A DNA stretch of 64,000 nucleotides from Aphelocoma coerulescens. Taxonomy: Eukaryota; Chordata; Aves; Passeriformes; Corvidae. The notes under the pieces are model-generated. The model was given only the letters and a program-made list of their open reading frames with translations. It was not told where the DNA came from and searched no databases. Position numbers and translations under genes: made by a program. Below are positions 1-12,500 of the stretch, in pieces. Position 1 is the first letter of the stretch, and every line of letters starts with the position of its first letter. The DNA lies in assembly GCF_041296385.1 (NCBI RefSeq), contig NC_091023.1:10540924-10604923 (forward strand), written 5' to 3'.

Positions 1-3000
1 TTTGGGGGAAGGAGACTAACATAAAAAGGATAAAATTCTGCCCACCCAGCATTCACTGAGAAGGGCTTTGTCCATTGCTGTGATTATTTGTGAAAATTCA
101 AAATAAATCTGTTTTCTTGGTGGTAACAGCATCATCATCATTTCCTGTCCCCTTTCCCAAAAACCCTTAATAGCAAAGGTATTTCACAGGCAAACATTTC
201 TTTTTAAAAGGCAGAGCTCATCTTATTTTAGAATCCACCATCTATGCCAAGACTTCACACTGTGCTGAATGCATTACAACATCTACCAAAAGTGCAAAAT
301 ACATTTTAAAAATGGTCAGGCAATACGCTGAATAGTTGTGGTTTCTGAACACTTGCCAGTTTTAGTTAGAGGAGGTTTTTTTACCCTGTGTAACTTATGG
401 GGGCACATTGAGAAAGATATGTGTAAAGTGTTCTTGCAATCTATTATATCACAGCAAGGAGATTTGCAAATGCCTTTTTTCACTGAAGCACAACACATCC
501 AGAACAACCCCTGTATTTCCCTTCCCGTCATGTGGTGTTACTCCTTTTCAACATGAAATACCATATAAATAAAGTACTTTTGCTAGTTACAAACACCAAA
601 GTCTAGAATACAAGTATCTGGTTATCTGTGGGAATAGAATGCTGTTACAACCAGGGTAAAAGTTACTAATTTTTCCTTAATTTTAAAACCAAGATAAATT
701 AGCCCCTCAAAAAGAAAAATAGTAAGAATCACAATGTGCAAAATCTTAGCCTATGATGAGTCAGATTAATGAATGACTTGCTTGCTAGAACTGCTTGTGA
801 GTACAATACTGCAAGAACCAACCAGACAGAGGATGCAGGATTTAGGACTCATATCCAGATCATATGAAAACATGATCTGAACCTTTACCAAATATCAGCA
901 TAATCCTGATTTGAGTTCGCAGATATGTTGGGATGATTCTTTTCCCATTACACTTTAGTTATGGGCACTTCTGGTGAAAAAAGAGGAGACAGAAAAGCCA
1001 ACAAACCAGCAGGCAGCCTTTGTGAAAGAGACTGAAACAGGATCAGGGTTCTCCCTAAGGAGAGGAAAATAGCTGCAGATGAGTCAAGTAAGAGAGAAAT
1101 GTAGACAAAAGCGGAAGGCAGCTTTTTAAAAGCCCAGCAACAAGAACTACTGGAACCCTGATTTCATTAAGCAGGTCAGAAACGACAGATCAGAGGGTGC
1201 GAAGCCAGAGATAGTTGGTCATTTTCTAAGTTGTTTTTCAAAAGAAAATGCCAATTAGTCAAAACCAAAGCTTTTGGCAGGAATATAAACACTAAGTTTG
1301 TCTGGAACATTTTCTTGGGTACAAGATGGCATTTCTGCTCATAGAAATCACATCCCAAAAGCCAGTGCCCTGGAATAGCACTTCAATCCCTACACCAAAG
1401 GTGAGGGAGTCCCAGGCTAACAGTGACCCTGGACAGTGAGTCTACCTGACCTCACACAAGCAGTCTGTGGATGCACCAGCCCAGAGAACTTCATTGTGCA
1501 CCCAAATTAATAAACCCACCTGCTCTTCTGATGTACCTGGATCATTTTCACCAAACAGACTCACACCAACCCTGTCTACTGTCTCTGCATCTTCCAGGAG
1601 GAACTACCTTGAGTGTGTCTGTACCCAAATCACACCCAAGCCATGCCATTGTCATGGGTGAACTATAGGTCCAAAAAAATCCACACATCTTAATATCACT
1701 AATGGTTTTGCTTAAATTTTGTCACTTCATTTTGACATGTAACTAAAATGCAAATTATATTCATATATTCCCTTATCCACAAAAAATTCATTCAAATCCA
1801 TATAAACAAAAATTATAAAGCTGAAGAAAACATTTTCTCATGACTGAAAAAGAAAACCAAGATGAGGGTTTACTTCATTTCCTTATTCAACATTTTGTTC
1901 AAACCCACATATTCATGTGAACACTTCACAGGCACTGGTTATACCAACACTCTGTTCAGCAATGGAAAGATGTCCCATCTGAGCTCTACAAGTTAAAATG
2001 TAGTCCGTGGCCATGCAACAGATATGTCTTTAACTTCTCTGCATATTTTTATTTTCTCTGTGGTTTTCAATTTCTATTTTATCTCTCCTTCCAGTTGTCC
2101 AGAGAGTTCTACTAACAAACTTTATGAAGTTCCTGTGAAAAGGAGACAGGCACTGTTCCTAGGAAAGAGGAGATTGCATGTTAGTTCAGTTCCAAAAATG
2201 GCTCCAGGTGCATAAAAACACCTCAGGAAACATTTGGTGTGTGTATAGAGAACAAACACCTGCAGATTTCTACCTTAGTTACTCAAAAGTGCCTGGCTCC
2301 CATGATTCTCCAACAGGTAAAATTCCTGAGGATTCATGTGCTCTGAGCTGATTTCAGGTTTTGGAACAACAACTGCATCAGCCACTTTCTTATGTATAGA
2401 AACAAATACAGCTACTAATTTTGAGAACAGTATTACTCACTCCTGAAACTGAGCATGCTGGTTATTTACAGCACAATTTACAGCTTGACCATTAGTCAGC
2501 TGTTAAATTTTGCCTCGTGATAAAAGGTTTAGATCTGCTTCCTGAACAAATATGATCAAGCTTGCAAAAAGTGAAAGCAGATGGGAAGTTTTATTGCAAA
2601 ATTACTGCAGAAACAAAAAAGGAAAAAAATCAATGGTGAAATATTGATGAAAATAAAATTCAGATGGAATGAGATAATGTGCAAATCACTTGGTGAAAAA
2701 TACATCTCCAAATATGATTTAAGAGACATTTCAGTTCCATGGTTACACATTTAATTTTCCAAACCATGAAATGTTCCATTATTGCAATAGCTTTGATTGG
2801 CTATGATTCTGCCAGCAAAACTACTACAGAATTGTTATAATGATAAATTTTGCTGCAAGAAAAGGCTATTATATAAGAATGACTCTTTCAGATATTTATA
2901 GAAAGAGTTTTTATTTATTTATTTTAAGAGGCTATAACAAGAGAGGCTGGATTGAAAACAAAGAAAGAAAGAAAATCGGGGCCAATCAATATAATGTTCT

Positions 3001-3127
3001 CAATTAGTCTAAGTTTTTCATATTTTAAATTGTTTCAAGGCTTCAGAAAAACACAGAAGGAATCTACAGCTTTTACTGGTATTTTTAAGATGTATGTTTT
3101 CACCTCTCTGTTATGACTGTTCACTGA

Positions 3128-3150
3128 TTCCTTCCTTCCTTCCTTCCTTT
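3128..3150. repeat. (TTCC)n microsatellite
   Basis: Five to six uninterrupted TTCC units in a pyrimidine-rich stretch that continues to about 3180. It is a simple-sequence repeat with no sign of function. Confidence 0.9.
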
Positions 3151-3300
3151 CTGCCTCCTGTCTCCTGTCCCCACTTTTCAGTCACGGGATAGTTTGGAAT
3201 TGAAAATATATTTTCCTGTTATCTTTCTCTCTATTTTCTCCATGACTATTCAGATACGACAACAATTGTCCAGAAACAAACTATAAATATATTAATATTT

Positions 3301-3312
3301 AGCTAGCTAGCT
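3301..3312. repeat. (AGCT)3 short tandem repeat
   Basis: Three perfect AGCT units. They are self-complementary, so the tract is palindromic. It is too short to be more than a minor microsatellite. Confidence 0.7.
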
Positions 3313-6300
3313 ACTCATCCATGCTTACAGATAAACATTACATAAATGTGTGAATCTGAGGCAAAATTAATGACAAAGGTCAAGAAATACCACACAATCC
3401 CACCATAATAAGCCTCAGAAAGAGTATCCAAGTATTGTAGTAATACATTGGAAGTATAATAAAAATTTAATGTAGAGACTCATTTTCATTTAAATTTCAC
3501 AAGTGTTGTGGGAAATACCTTTCATCACCATTCCTGAAACCTGAGAGCAAAACCACCACTTGGTGCTAGGAAGTTCAAGTGTAAATTTGTAAAATAAATC
3601 TTCTTTTGTCCTTTGGGGGTAAACTAGATTAGCAGACAAAAGCAGGAGAAGTAAAAATACAGCTACAAGCACATTCAGCAACAAATAAAGGCAACAGGAA
3701 GGTGCATGTTGCAAGGAGCAGTCTGGTAAAATGATGTATTCTATTCTTTTCAAATATAATAAAAAAGTTCAGAATTAAAATCCATTAGTGAGTAAGTTAA
3801 TGGATTTGTGACAATCCCAGAGAACAGGCTTCATTGTGTTAAGCTCTCTATCAATCTGCTCCTGCTGGTATTTTCTATCCTCCAGGAATGACCCTACCTT
3901 CACTATCCAAAGGGAGACTCTAGCTGGCCCAGTGAAGCCCCAGTGTAGTGCCAGAAGTCAGGCATTAACCCAGCAACTATTAGTGCTCTTCCTTAACAGG
4001 CCAGGAAAAGAGAAAGCAAACACATCCTCACAGCTTTTACTGTTTTCTCCAGATTCAGGACATGTCTTAAGACACAACTGAGCATACAAAGGACCGTGTA
4101 ATTGGTGGAAGTCATTGCTCTCCAGACCTGTGTCTAAATAAGTTTCCTTCTGCAACTTTCCTATTGTGGGGTGCCATGTTAAGGTGGCCACTGGTAAAAG
4201 ATACTGCCAGAGCAGCAGTCCAAGAGGTCCTCATCTCACAGGACCCTGTGCCTCTGTGATAAACCACCAGATGCCTTCAGTGTACAAACACCCAGCACAG
4301 GCCTGGAGACCAGAGAGTCCTGGGGAAGTCCTGCTGCTGCTGCTTTTTCCAAGCTGCTGAGCCATCAAATTGCCACCAAATGGTCAGAGGCACAAGCCTT
4401 GGTTTCACAGCTCTGCCACTTTTCACAGGGCGCTCACTACCAGACTATGGCATGCTCACATTTGTGTCACTGTGGAGATGCTCCCACCTCCAGTACCAAA
4501 CTTGCTGGACTCAGCCCATCTGTTGTTGCCTCCCTCACTTTATGGCTGTTGGGAGCCTGGACAGACAGCTTGCAGTGCCTCTCAAAACACTGTGTAGGCA
4601 ACACGATGGTCTGCAGGGCCAGGACCAGATTTCTAACACCATCACCATATGTCTCCAGTCAGAGCACATAGCATCGATGTCAAGTCCAAGGAAGAGCTCT
4701 CTTGTTAGACATTTCCAGGCTCCTCTTAGGCCATTCGGACATGCTCTTATGGTTCCCACCAAGTATCCTGCAGAGTCAGGCTCTTGGCAACAAAGCCCTT
4801 GCATTCACAAGTGAATGAGCGTGGAAATTGTCTCATTAATGGCTCTGCAGACACACTGAACTACCTCAATAACAATATACTACCAGTTTTTCATCTCACA
4901 GAGGGCTTGAATAAATGAATATGCATCTCACCTCTGTACTAAAGTCACAATCTACTTGGTTGAAGTACTTAACTAAACTCCTCACTGAACATCTATTTCA
5001 ACTCCACACAGAGCTGACTCAACATCCCTCTCAATGCCACACTCAGCAAGGCAATGCTGTGGGACCTTGGAGGATGACGGTGTTCTGCACTGGAGGCTTT
5101 GAGAGTAAGATGATTCAGAATGAGTGATTCCAAAAGAGCCTCTAGATTCATTCCCATCTGCCCTACTCCCACACCACACTCAATGTGTTTCTTCCCACTC
5201 ACTAATAACAGCTCTTGCCTCCTACATGCTATCAACACCTGACTGTCTTTTCTCACTGCAAGAGAGTAAGTGCTTATAATGCATTCAAAGCACAATTTTG
5301 TCTGACACATTTGTTTTAACTAATTCTCTTAAGGGATTTTTTTTTCCCTGCTAGAGCTGTTTCATTTGTAGGAGCAAATAAGCCTGAATGTCTCCTGCCA
5401 CATCTGCTATCCTCCCCTTATTCAATAGGCTGCTAAAGGTTACACTTCACAGAAGGGGATTGCCTTTTCCCACGCACACTGAACCTGGTGAGAAAATCAT
5501 GACCAGATAGGTACCTCTCCATTCATCCCTTCATACCTATCTGATATGCTGTGGCAAGCAAACAGCTGGGAATTGATTCGTATGTGGGCAGTTCTACCTT
5601 TTCCAGCCTTGCAAACAAAATGCACCAATCTCAGGCAATACTCCACCTTGAAACACTTCCATGTCTTTCTCTTATGCTTAAGTCGTTATAGTTCTTATAG
5701 CCACCTTATAATTCAACAGACTGGCTTCAAGTGAAAAAATAAGATTGAGAGAACACAGTTAACACTCTCTCTGACCATGCTTAACAGGACACAGCCCTGC
5801 TCTCAGATGCAGAGCATGTTTTCTTTCTCAAGTAAGATCATCGTGGTGATTGGGACTCCTGGCAGCCCACAAGGGAATCTATCTAGCCAGAAGGCTTTAA
5901 TGCTGGTTTAGGACTATAATGAATCAAAATGTTCTGCCAACATTGAGTTTTTTACTAAAGAAAATAAATAAATCTAGCCAGCAACATTTCTACACTGGCT
6001 CCTCTACTTTTAAAGCGTTCACTTTTCCCACCTAATGATTAAACTCAGCAAGGAAAAATGAGAGAAGATAAAGAATCTAGGTTCAAAAAATTTCAGCATA
6101 TGGAATAAAAAGTTTCCAAAAGCTCAGGCTGACTAACACCGTCATGCTAGAAAAATTGAGAGAGAAATACAGGCCAGCATGAACTCTAACCTTAATATTA
6201 CTGCAACTTTATCCACATATTTTACCATGGTTTCCTAAAAAATGAGGCTCACACAGTCACATAAAGCCAGCTTGTCTGTGTCTGATTATAAATTCCCTCT

Positions 6301-9300
6301 CCTCCAGTAACTTCTGAAGCCATTGGCCAATTTTAACCAACTTTGCCAGAGAAGCAGAGGTCTGAGAAATAAACACCTCTTATTTCTAACATGGAGACAA
6401 GAGACACCCTCTGAAGAGCAAGGCCTTACTTTTGCACTTCCACATGTTCTGGAAGTTTGGGAGCAGCTTTGTGTTATCTGTTTCCCAGAACTCTAATGGG
6501 TGGACACAATGTTGGCACAGACAGTAGCTGCAACAGGCACTCACATGACATCACATACAGGACCTTGGCTATCTCCCCTCACTTACAGGGAGACCAAAGT
6601 GAGGGACAGGAGCAAGAAGGACATTCAGTCTGGTAAGGCCAGCAAAAAACTGCCAATGATTTCATCAAGTTGGGTACAATGGGCCCTCAGCAATACAGTC
6701 AACAACTCTAAACACTTTCCAAGGCATGTCAAAGCTGCAGGGAGATACTCTTGCATCAAGCTTCTCAAAATCTGCCTTCATTTGGTTCCATGCTGTTCTG
6801 CAGCACAAAGTCAGCAAGTGCACTTTCTGAGCATGACATCTGTGCTTGCAGGAGAGGGAAGACAGCACTCCGATATACACAGGTGTTCCTGTTTAAAGCA
6901 TGTGCCCAGAAAGCTGAGTGTACAAAAAGAGAAGTGCCCTTTGTGCACTCTTTTGGGAGCCAGAAGCCACATTAACAGCTGCACAATGGGAGGAGAGTAA
7001 GCAAGATCAGACAGGTCAATTAGATGCAGAAGTAAATGGGAAACCTCAGCTACAAATTTTCTGTAGAGCCTAGGTTCTGCAGGAGCACAGAAATTCACCA
7101 GTCTCACTATTTATTTGGAATTATGAAGGTTTTCCACAACCAGGATTTTCCAGCTCTCTTATAAACGGTGTACTGCACACTCTTATGAGCCAGTTGTTTC
7201 CTGCTTGGTTAAATAAGCTCACTACTTACTCTAAATTCCACATGTTTGCAATCACAATCAGCTGATCTTATCCCTGCAGAGTTTTATCAGGTGTAAGAAT
7301 TAACAGACTCTACACTCCCTCAGACAAGGGAGAAGGAATACCTAGGTGAGCGCCTTCCATGCCCACCTTCCCACCACATTCCACACACTCACACACCTGT
7401 GCCAGACAGCACAGGGCAGCCAAGCCCCTTGCTGGGACCAGGGCCTCCTCCCCAGCATGGCCAGCAGAGCCCTTGCAGGTGGGACCAGAGCAGGGGAGGG
7501 TTGGCCAGGGTGCTGCCTGCACCCAGCATATGAGGGAACCACAGATGATGGCAGCACAAGTATTCCCTGGCAAGACTTCAATTCCTCCACGTTCATAATT
7601 CCCTACTGTCACTGCAGAGGTTCCCAAGGATTCTTTCTTGAGCCTTCTCAGAGGTGGCAGGGGAAGGGAGCATTTCACCTTCTTCTGCTGCCCAAATAGA
7701 GCATGTATCTACCAGCGCACCCACCACAGTTATTCTATAAGGAGCAGCTGGTAGTCTTGAAAGTCATGCCTGAATATGAAGCTACAAATCATCATGATTT
7801 TCTTAAACTGATGCTGAAGACTCAATGAAATACAAAGCTCTTGGTGCTAGACATTGTACCAAAACCAGAATGAGGGTGTCCCTGCTTTGGACTCAGGGTT
7901 GCCACAATATATTAATGTTGGCCAAGAAGATTCCTTGGAATCTGTTCAATTCCATGGGTATTTTTGGAAGTCTTACTCCTCTGCTCCTCGACTTCTTCAG
8001 TTTTACTGCCAAAGCAGGTCCTCATTCCCTTACACAAAACCTAGCTCTGCACAAGATACTCCATTCAAGACACTTCTGCAAAGCCATGACTGCCAGGCAG
8101 TTAAATCTAACCACTCCATTTAGTTGGCTGCCCACAGCAGCACGAAGCCCTACACAAAGGCTGCAAAACACTAACAACCTGCCTGCTAAATAAATTGAAC
8201 TGGGTTGATCTTCAAACTCTTGTGGAAAGATCGCTTTCAGGACATGAGTAAGCTAGCATTTAAGAAGCTCAGATACTTCCACAGCATGCTGCAGTCACAT
8301 CTGTAATTTCTCCCTTGCTTGCAAGAAAAAAATTGCAGAACAGGCCAGCAATCAGGCCACAAACAGTTTTTAATTCAAAGAAACAGAACTGAAACACTGA
8401 AAATACATACTGAAGTTGTAATCAATATTAAGAGTTGTGCATGCACCTCTTCCTCATTATATTGTGATTTCCCTCTCCATCCATTTATGTGCCTCTCCTA
8501 AGCCCTCCCACACTGGATACTTCCAGAATCCCTTGCTTACCAACCTGCACCTTCATTTAACCCTCACCCCTACTTCTGTCTCTCCCTGCCCCTCCATCCA
8601 GAAGTCTCCCTCCTTCCTGGAACATAGCATTGCTCCTGTTGTATTCCAGAATACCCAAGCTTTGGGTTTCCCTGTCCCTCTAAGTACACAAGACAGAGGA
8701 ATTCCCCTTTCAGACTATGTACCTTTTGACTTTTGCTACCATATGAGGGAAAACACTTCTTTATCCACAACATTTCTATATAAAACAGCCCTGTGTTAAT
8801 CTGGGCACAACTTTGTTCACTTGGGACACTGCCTAACCTCTCACTGGGCTGTCATATCACAGACAAGCTTTCAGACTTACTTTCCCCAAAAGCCAAAGAG
8901 GCAGATCAGGTCAGTTTTAGGACACTAAAGAGAGAGAGCCTTTGCTGGCTGTGATTCTGCCCTAATGGTTCTCTCAGTCGAGAGGCCTCCTCAGGTCATG
9001 GTGGCCATTTATAACCAGGATTTGACTTCAGTTAAAATTATGCAAATCACTTAAGTTTTGCAAAACAACAAAAAAAAATCAACACTTCGGCACAGTTTCC
9101 AGTGAAAAGACACAATGTTGTTGCAGCCTGAGACCAGTGAGAAAAGCTCCTGATGTCAGCACTACAGAGGTGGCAAACAGCATCCCCCCAGGACAAAGGC
9201 CTCCACACCTCTGGCATATTTCCTCCATGAAAATGTGCTGTAAGCTGAAGTTTCAGAACTGACACATCCCACCCTTTGTGACCCTTCACTGTTTTGCTGG

Positions 9301-9507
9301 CTACCTCACTGCAGTCTCATACCAGCTATGTGCCAGCAAGCGGGGTGGAAAGTACCTCTGACCACTGAGAACTGCTATTCCACACAGACTTCACACCAAC
9401 ACAGAACATGGCACAAGCTGCTACTGCAAACTGAGGATGGCACCTCCACAGATAAGAGCACAGAAGGGCCTCAGGAAGAGCAGTGTGCAGTTTCTGTTTT
9501 GGTAATA

Positions 9508-9555
9508 AATCACAGAACCACAGAACCATTTCGGTTGGAAAAGACTCTAAATAAC
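9508..9555 (-). mobile_element. CR1 LINE 3'-end fragment
   Basis: The plus strand reads as the reverse complement of a CR1 3' end. It has the duplicated 'cacagaacc' units (a degraded version of the terminal octamer repeat), then 'atttcggttggaaaagact', then 'ctaaa'. CR1 is the dominant non-LTR retrotransposon of birds, and most copies are 5'-truncated as here. The 'ttggaaaagact' variant is typical of non-galliform birds. The match fades after about 9555, and no target-site duplication can be made out. The orientation of the element is minus. Confidence 0.85.
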
Positions 9556-12500
9556 AAGTTTGATTAGGTGTTTTTTGAAGAGACTTGCAGTGTTTTCTGC
9601 ACACTTTCCTACCCTTTAAGCAAACAGACTCTATGGCCACAGAGGAAAACTCCTGAAAACTGATAGCCATGATCTCTCACCCTTACAAAATAACAACATA
9701 TCAGAGCATTCCACAGTTTCTATACTTGAATAAATACATAACATAAATACAGTTGTACAGATGATTTACAAAATGTCAAATTAAGCTCCACAGGACTTCT
9801 TTGTTTTTAAATGACAGCATTTCCTTTGCAAGTAACTCTACAATAGTCAGGCTTCCAGAGCTTAGAACTCACAATTTTTCTGCCAGTTTTTTCACTCTCC
9901 AGGATCGTTTCTCTTCATATCATCAAAAGGACTGTTGCTCACTCCTGGACAATGTTATCTTTTGGGACACTGACCTGTTTTGGGCCTCTGAGTAAGGCTG
10001 AATCTTCTATGTGATAAGAAACTATCCAAACCCCTTCTGAATGTGTTGCAAGGCAGACAGGTATTTCTAAAACTGCTTAGAAAGTTCTTCCATCCTGTAC
10101 ATATTTCTCTAAGCAAATATTTATTTAACTGACTAAAGTATGAGAGATATAATTTTATTTAAAGACGTAATTTCAATTTCCATTTAAAACCACTTTATTA
10201 GTTCACCATTTAAGACATACTCAGATGAAGCATCATGTCAAATTGCTAGTGTAGATGCAAATGTTTTCTTCTAAAAATTGCCAAGTAACACTGATTCATA
10301 ATGCAGACACATCAAATAAAGAGTGGAAGTTAGTAGTTTCAATGTTTCTGGCATGCTTTCTTAGCAACAAAACTTGTTTTATTCCAAAACCTAAAAACTG
10401 ACAAGTATTTAGTCTTGGATACAATGGGATTTGTTTTTATTTTTCACACTTTTTGCATGTATGAAAGAGATTTTTTACATAGCATTTCAAAACAATAATG
10501 TCTCTTCCACAAATATCAATAGGACTGCACAAGGAAATCAGCTTTGTCTCTGAATTTATTCACAGAAGCTGTACAAACCTAGTAGAAACTCTACTCCAAT
10601 ATCTGAGTCTCAGTGGCTCTTCCAGCATTTCCTAGGACACCAACAGTTGTTACTACAGAACTAGAAGTCTCTTATTTTTCAGGAGATATCCCAATATAAA
10701 AGACTAACATGCTCTAATTGCTCTTGGTTGATGGATTCAGACTAGAGAAAAGCAAATGAAGAGCAAGTGAAAGCAACTGATTCCTATCACCAACTACACA
10801 AAAAGGCCAATTCATTGGACTATTCACAAGAGGAAAGAAAACAGCAGCACTGGAACAAGCATTTTCCAAGAGAATTTTAAGTCACAAAAGCCAATGATAC
10901 AAGGCTCCAAAACTACAGGAGGAGATGCAGCTGATTATACTAAGGAGTTAATTTAAAATATGACAACAGCAGACAAGTTATTTATCTGAGGTTTTTTAAC
11001 TCAGTACCACAAGGAATAGGAACATGGAGTATTACTCTGTCAGGAGATGTGTTAGGTCAAGAAATTTGTTAGTATTTTACATCTAAAGCCTCAGTTTGGG
11101 GGACTGCTCTCTTTGCCATCTTGTAAAGTCATGAATACAACAAAGTTCAGAACTGTACTAAAAAAACGATTTATAAAATCACAACAAGAAAATCTACTAT
11201 GCGGTTTAAAAAAGAGCTAAACACCTCCACTGCAAGCATGTGCTAAACAGCAAGGTGTTAAATGGGGTCTGCTGATATTGCCAAAGTAGCAATAAAATAG
11301 TTCAAGACTCCTTTAACCTTCGTTTCTCTGAAAGAAAATACAAGGCATTTCTTAATTTCAGTGGGCATAAGGCAGGGATTGCAAACCACAAACCTGGCCT
11401 TGTAGTAAATCTTCTGAGGAAACACTGGCCCTTTTTCCCAGAAGAGCATCATTATAGTTTAGTCTCTATTCTTCTAATGTTCTGTTTTCCAAAGCTAAAG
11501 CAAGATCATCCATGAGCACCAGATGCTGAAAAAAACAGTAAATATTCTAAGAACTGATATTTGGTTGAAAAAATGACTTTAATAGAAAGTGCTTCATCCA
11601 CCTCCCAGTAATACTGAAGCACTCAGTCACACTCAAAGTTGTGCAAAACCAAGGAAAAGTTGAACACTCAGTGGAAATGCTCAGTGAGAGTTCCAAATCC
11701 TGCAATGCTCAAAGGTGCTGTACGTGCAGTATGAATTAAAACCACAGATTAACTTGCTTTTCTAATGTTGAGGCTACATACACACCTTTTCCATGTGAGA
11801 GCGTCAGCTGGAGTAAACATGCATCCATTCCAGGAAGATGGATTGGACAGTTGAGCCTTGGAAACATGTGAGCCTGCAGCACAGTAATGTGAAAAAGGTG
11901 CTCTCCTGTCAATGAAATATTTTTTTCTTAAAAGAGTTCAATAAAAATGTTGACAACACCACCTACATCCCAAATAAGCTCATTCAGAACTGTTGGAATA
12001 GCTGTCCACAAAACAGTACAAAATCACCCCAAGCAGAAGCAGATGGAACTTAACTGAAACAGTGGCAAGTGCATCTTACACAGCACTTACAGCACGTTTT
12101 GCCTCAGGGTTTATATATTTGCTCACAAAATTCTACCATAAACATCTGAATGGGTTGTAAAGATACAAGGCAAACTAGATCATTTCAATCATGCCAAATT
12201 TCCCCTGCCCAATTTTGGCTCCTTTCTCTCAAATTTGCCAAATTTAGGCATTTTCTAATACCTATAGAATATAAACAAGCCTTTTTGGTAAGAAGTATTT
12301 TCTTCAAATCCCAGTCTTGGTGTTTCAAGCTATATCATTCTAAAGCCTTGTCCCTACAAAGGACTCCACACTGTATGCTGCAAGAGTTCTGCTGCTTCTT
12401 AAGAAGTTCTTAAAAATGTTTTCATTTTTTAAAACACCTTTCCTCAAATCCCAGCTTCTTTACCATGCTACTGCTCTCTCTACATTCCAGTAGAAAACTG

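Larger units (their letters stand above)
1..9507. other. Unique non-coding DNA
   Basis: I see no gene here. Composition is AT-leaning with scattered poly-purine and poly-pyrimidine runs. The longest open frames are 4380-4814 (+, 144 codons) and 6500-7000 (+, 166 codons). Both begin at a non-ATG codon, have no splice or Kozak context, resemble no family I know, and overlap equally open frames on other strands, so I treat them as chance. Only simple-sequence tracts stand out, listed separately. A 44-bp splice-bounded segment at 8881-8924 (-) was considered and rejected. Confidence 0.7.

Noticed and set aside
4380..4814. 144-codon plus-strand frame
   Set aside because: It has no ATG start and is overlapped by two other plus-strand frames and a minus-strand frame. 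It has no homology that I can see.
6500..7000. 166-codon plus-strand frame
   Set aside because: It starts at GTG, has no Kozak context, motif or splice context, and overlaps other frames on both strands.
8881..8924. 44-bp minus-strand segment between 'ctctctctctttag' and a GTAAGT donor
   Set aside because: It is very short and the peptide (CPKTDLICLFGFWG) is unrecognised. Such pairs are expected by chance in 64 kb.
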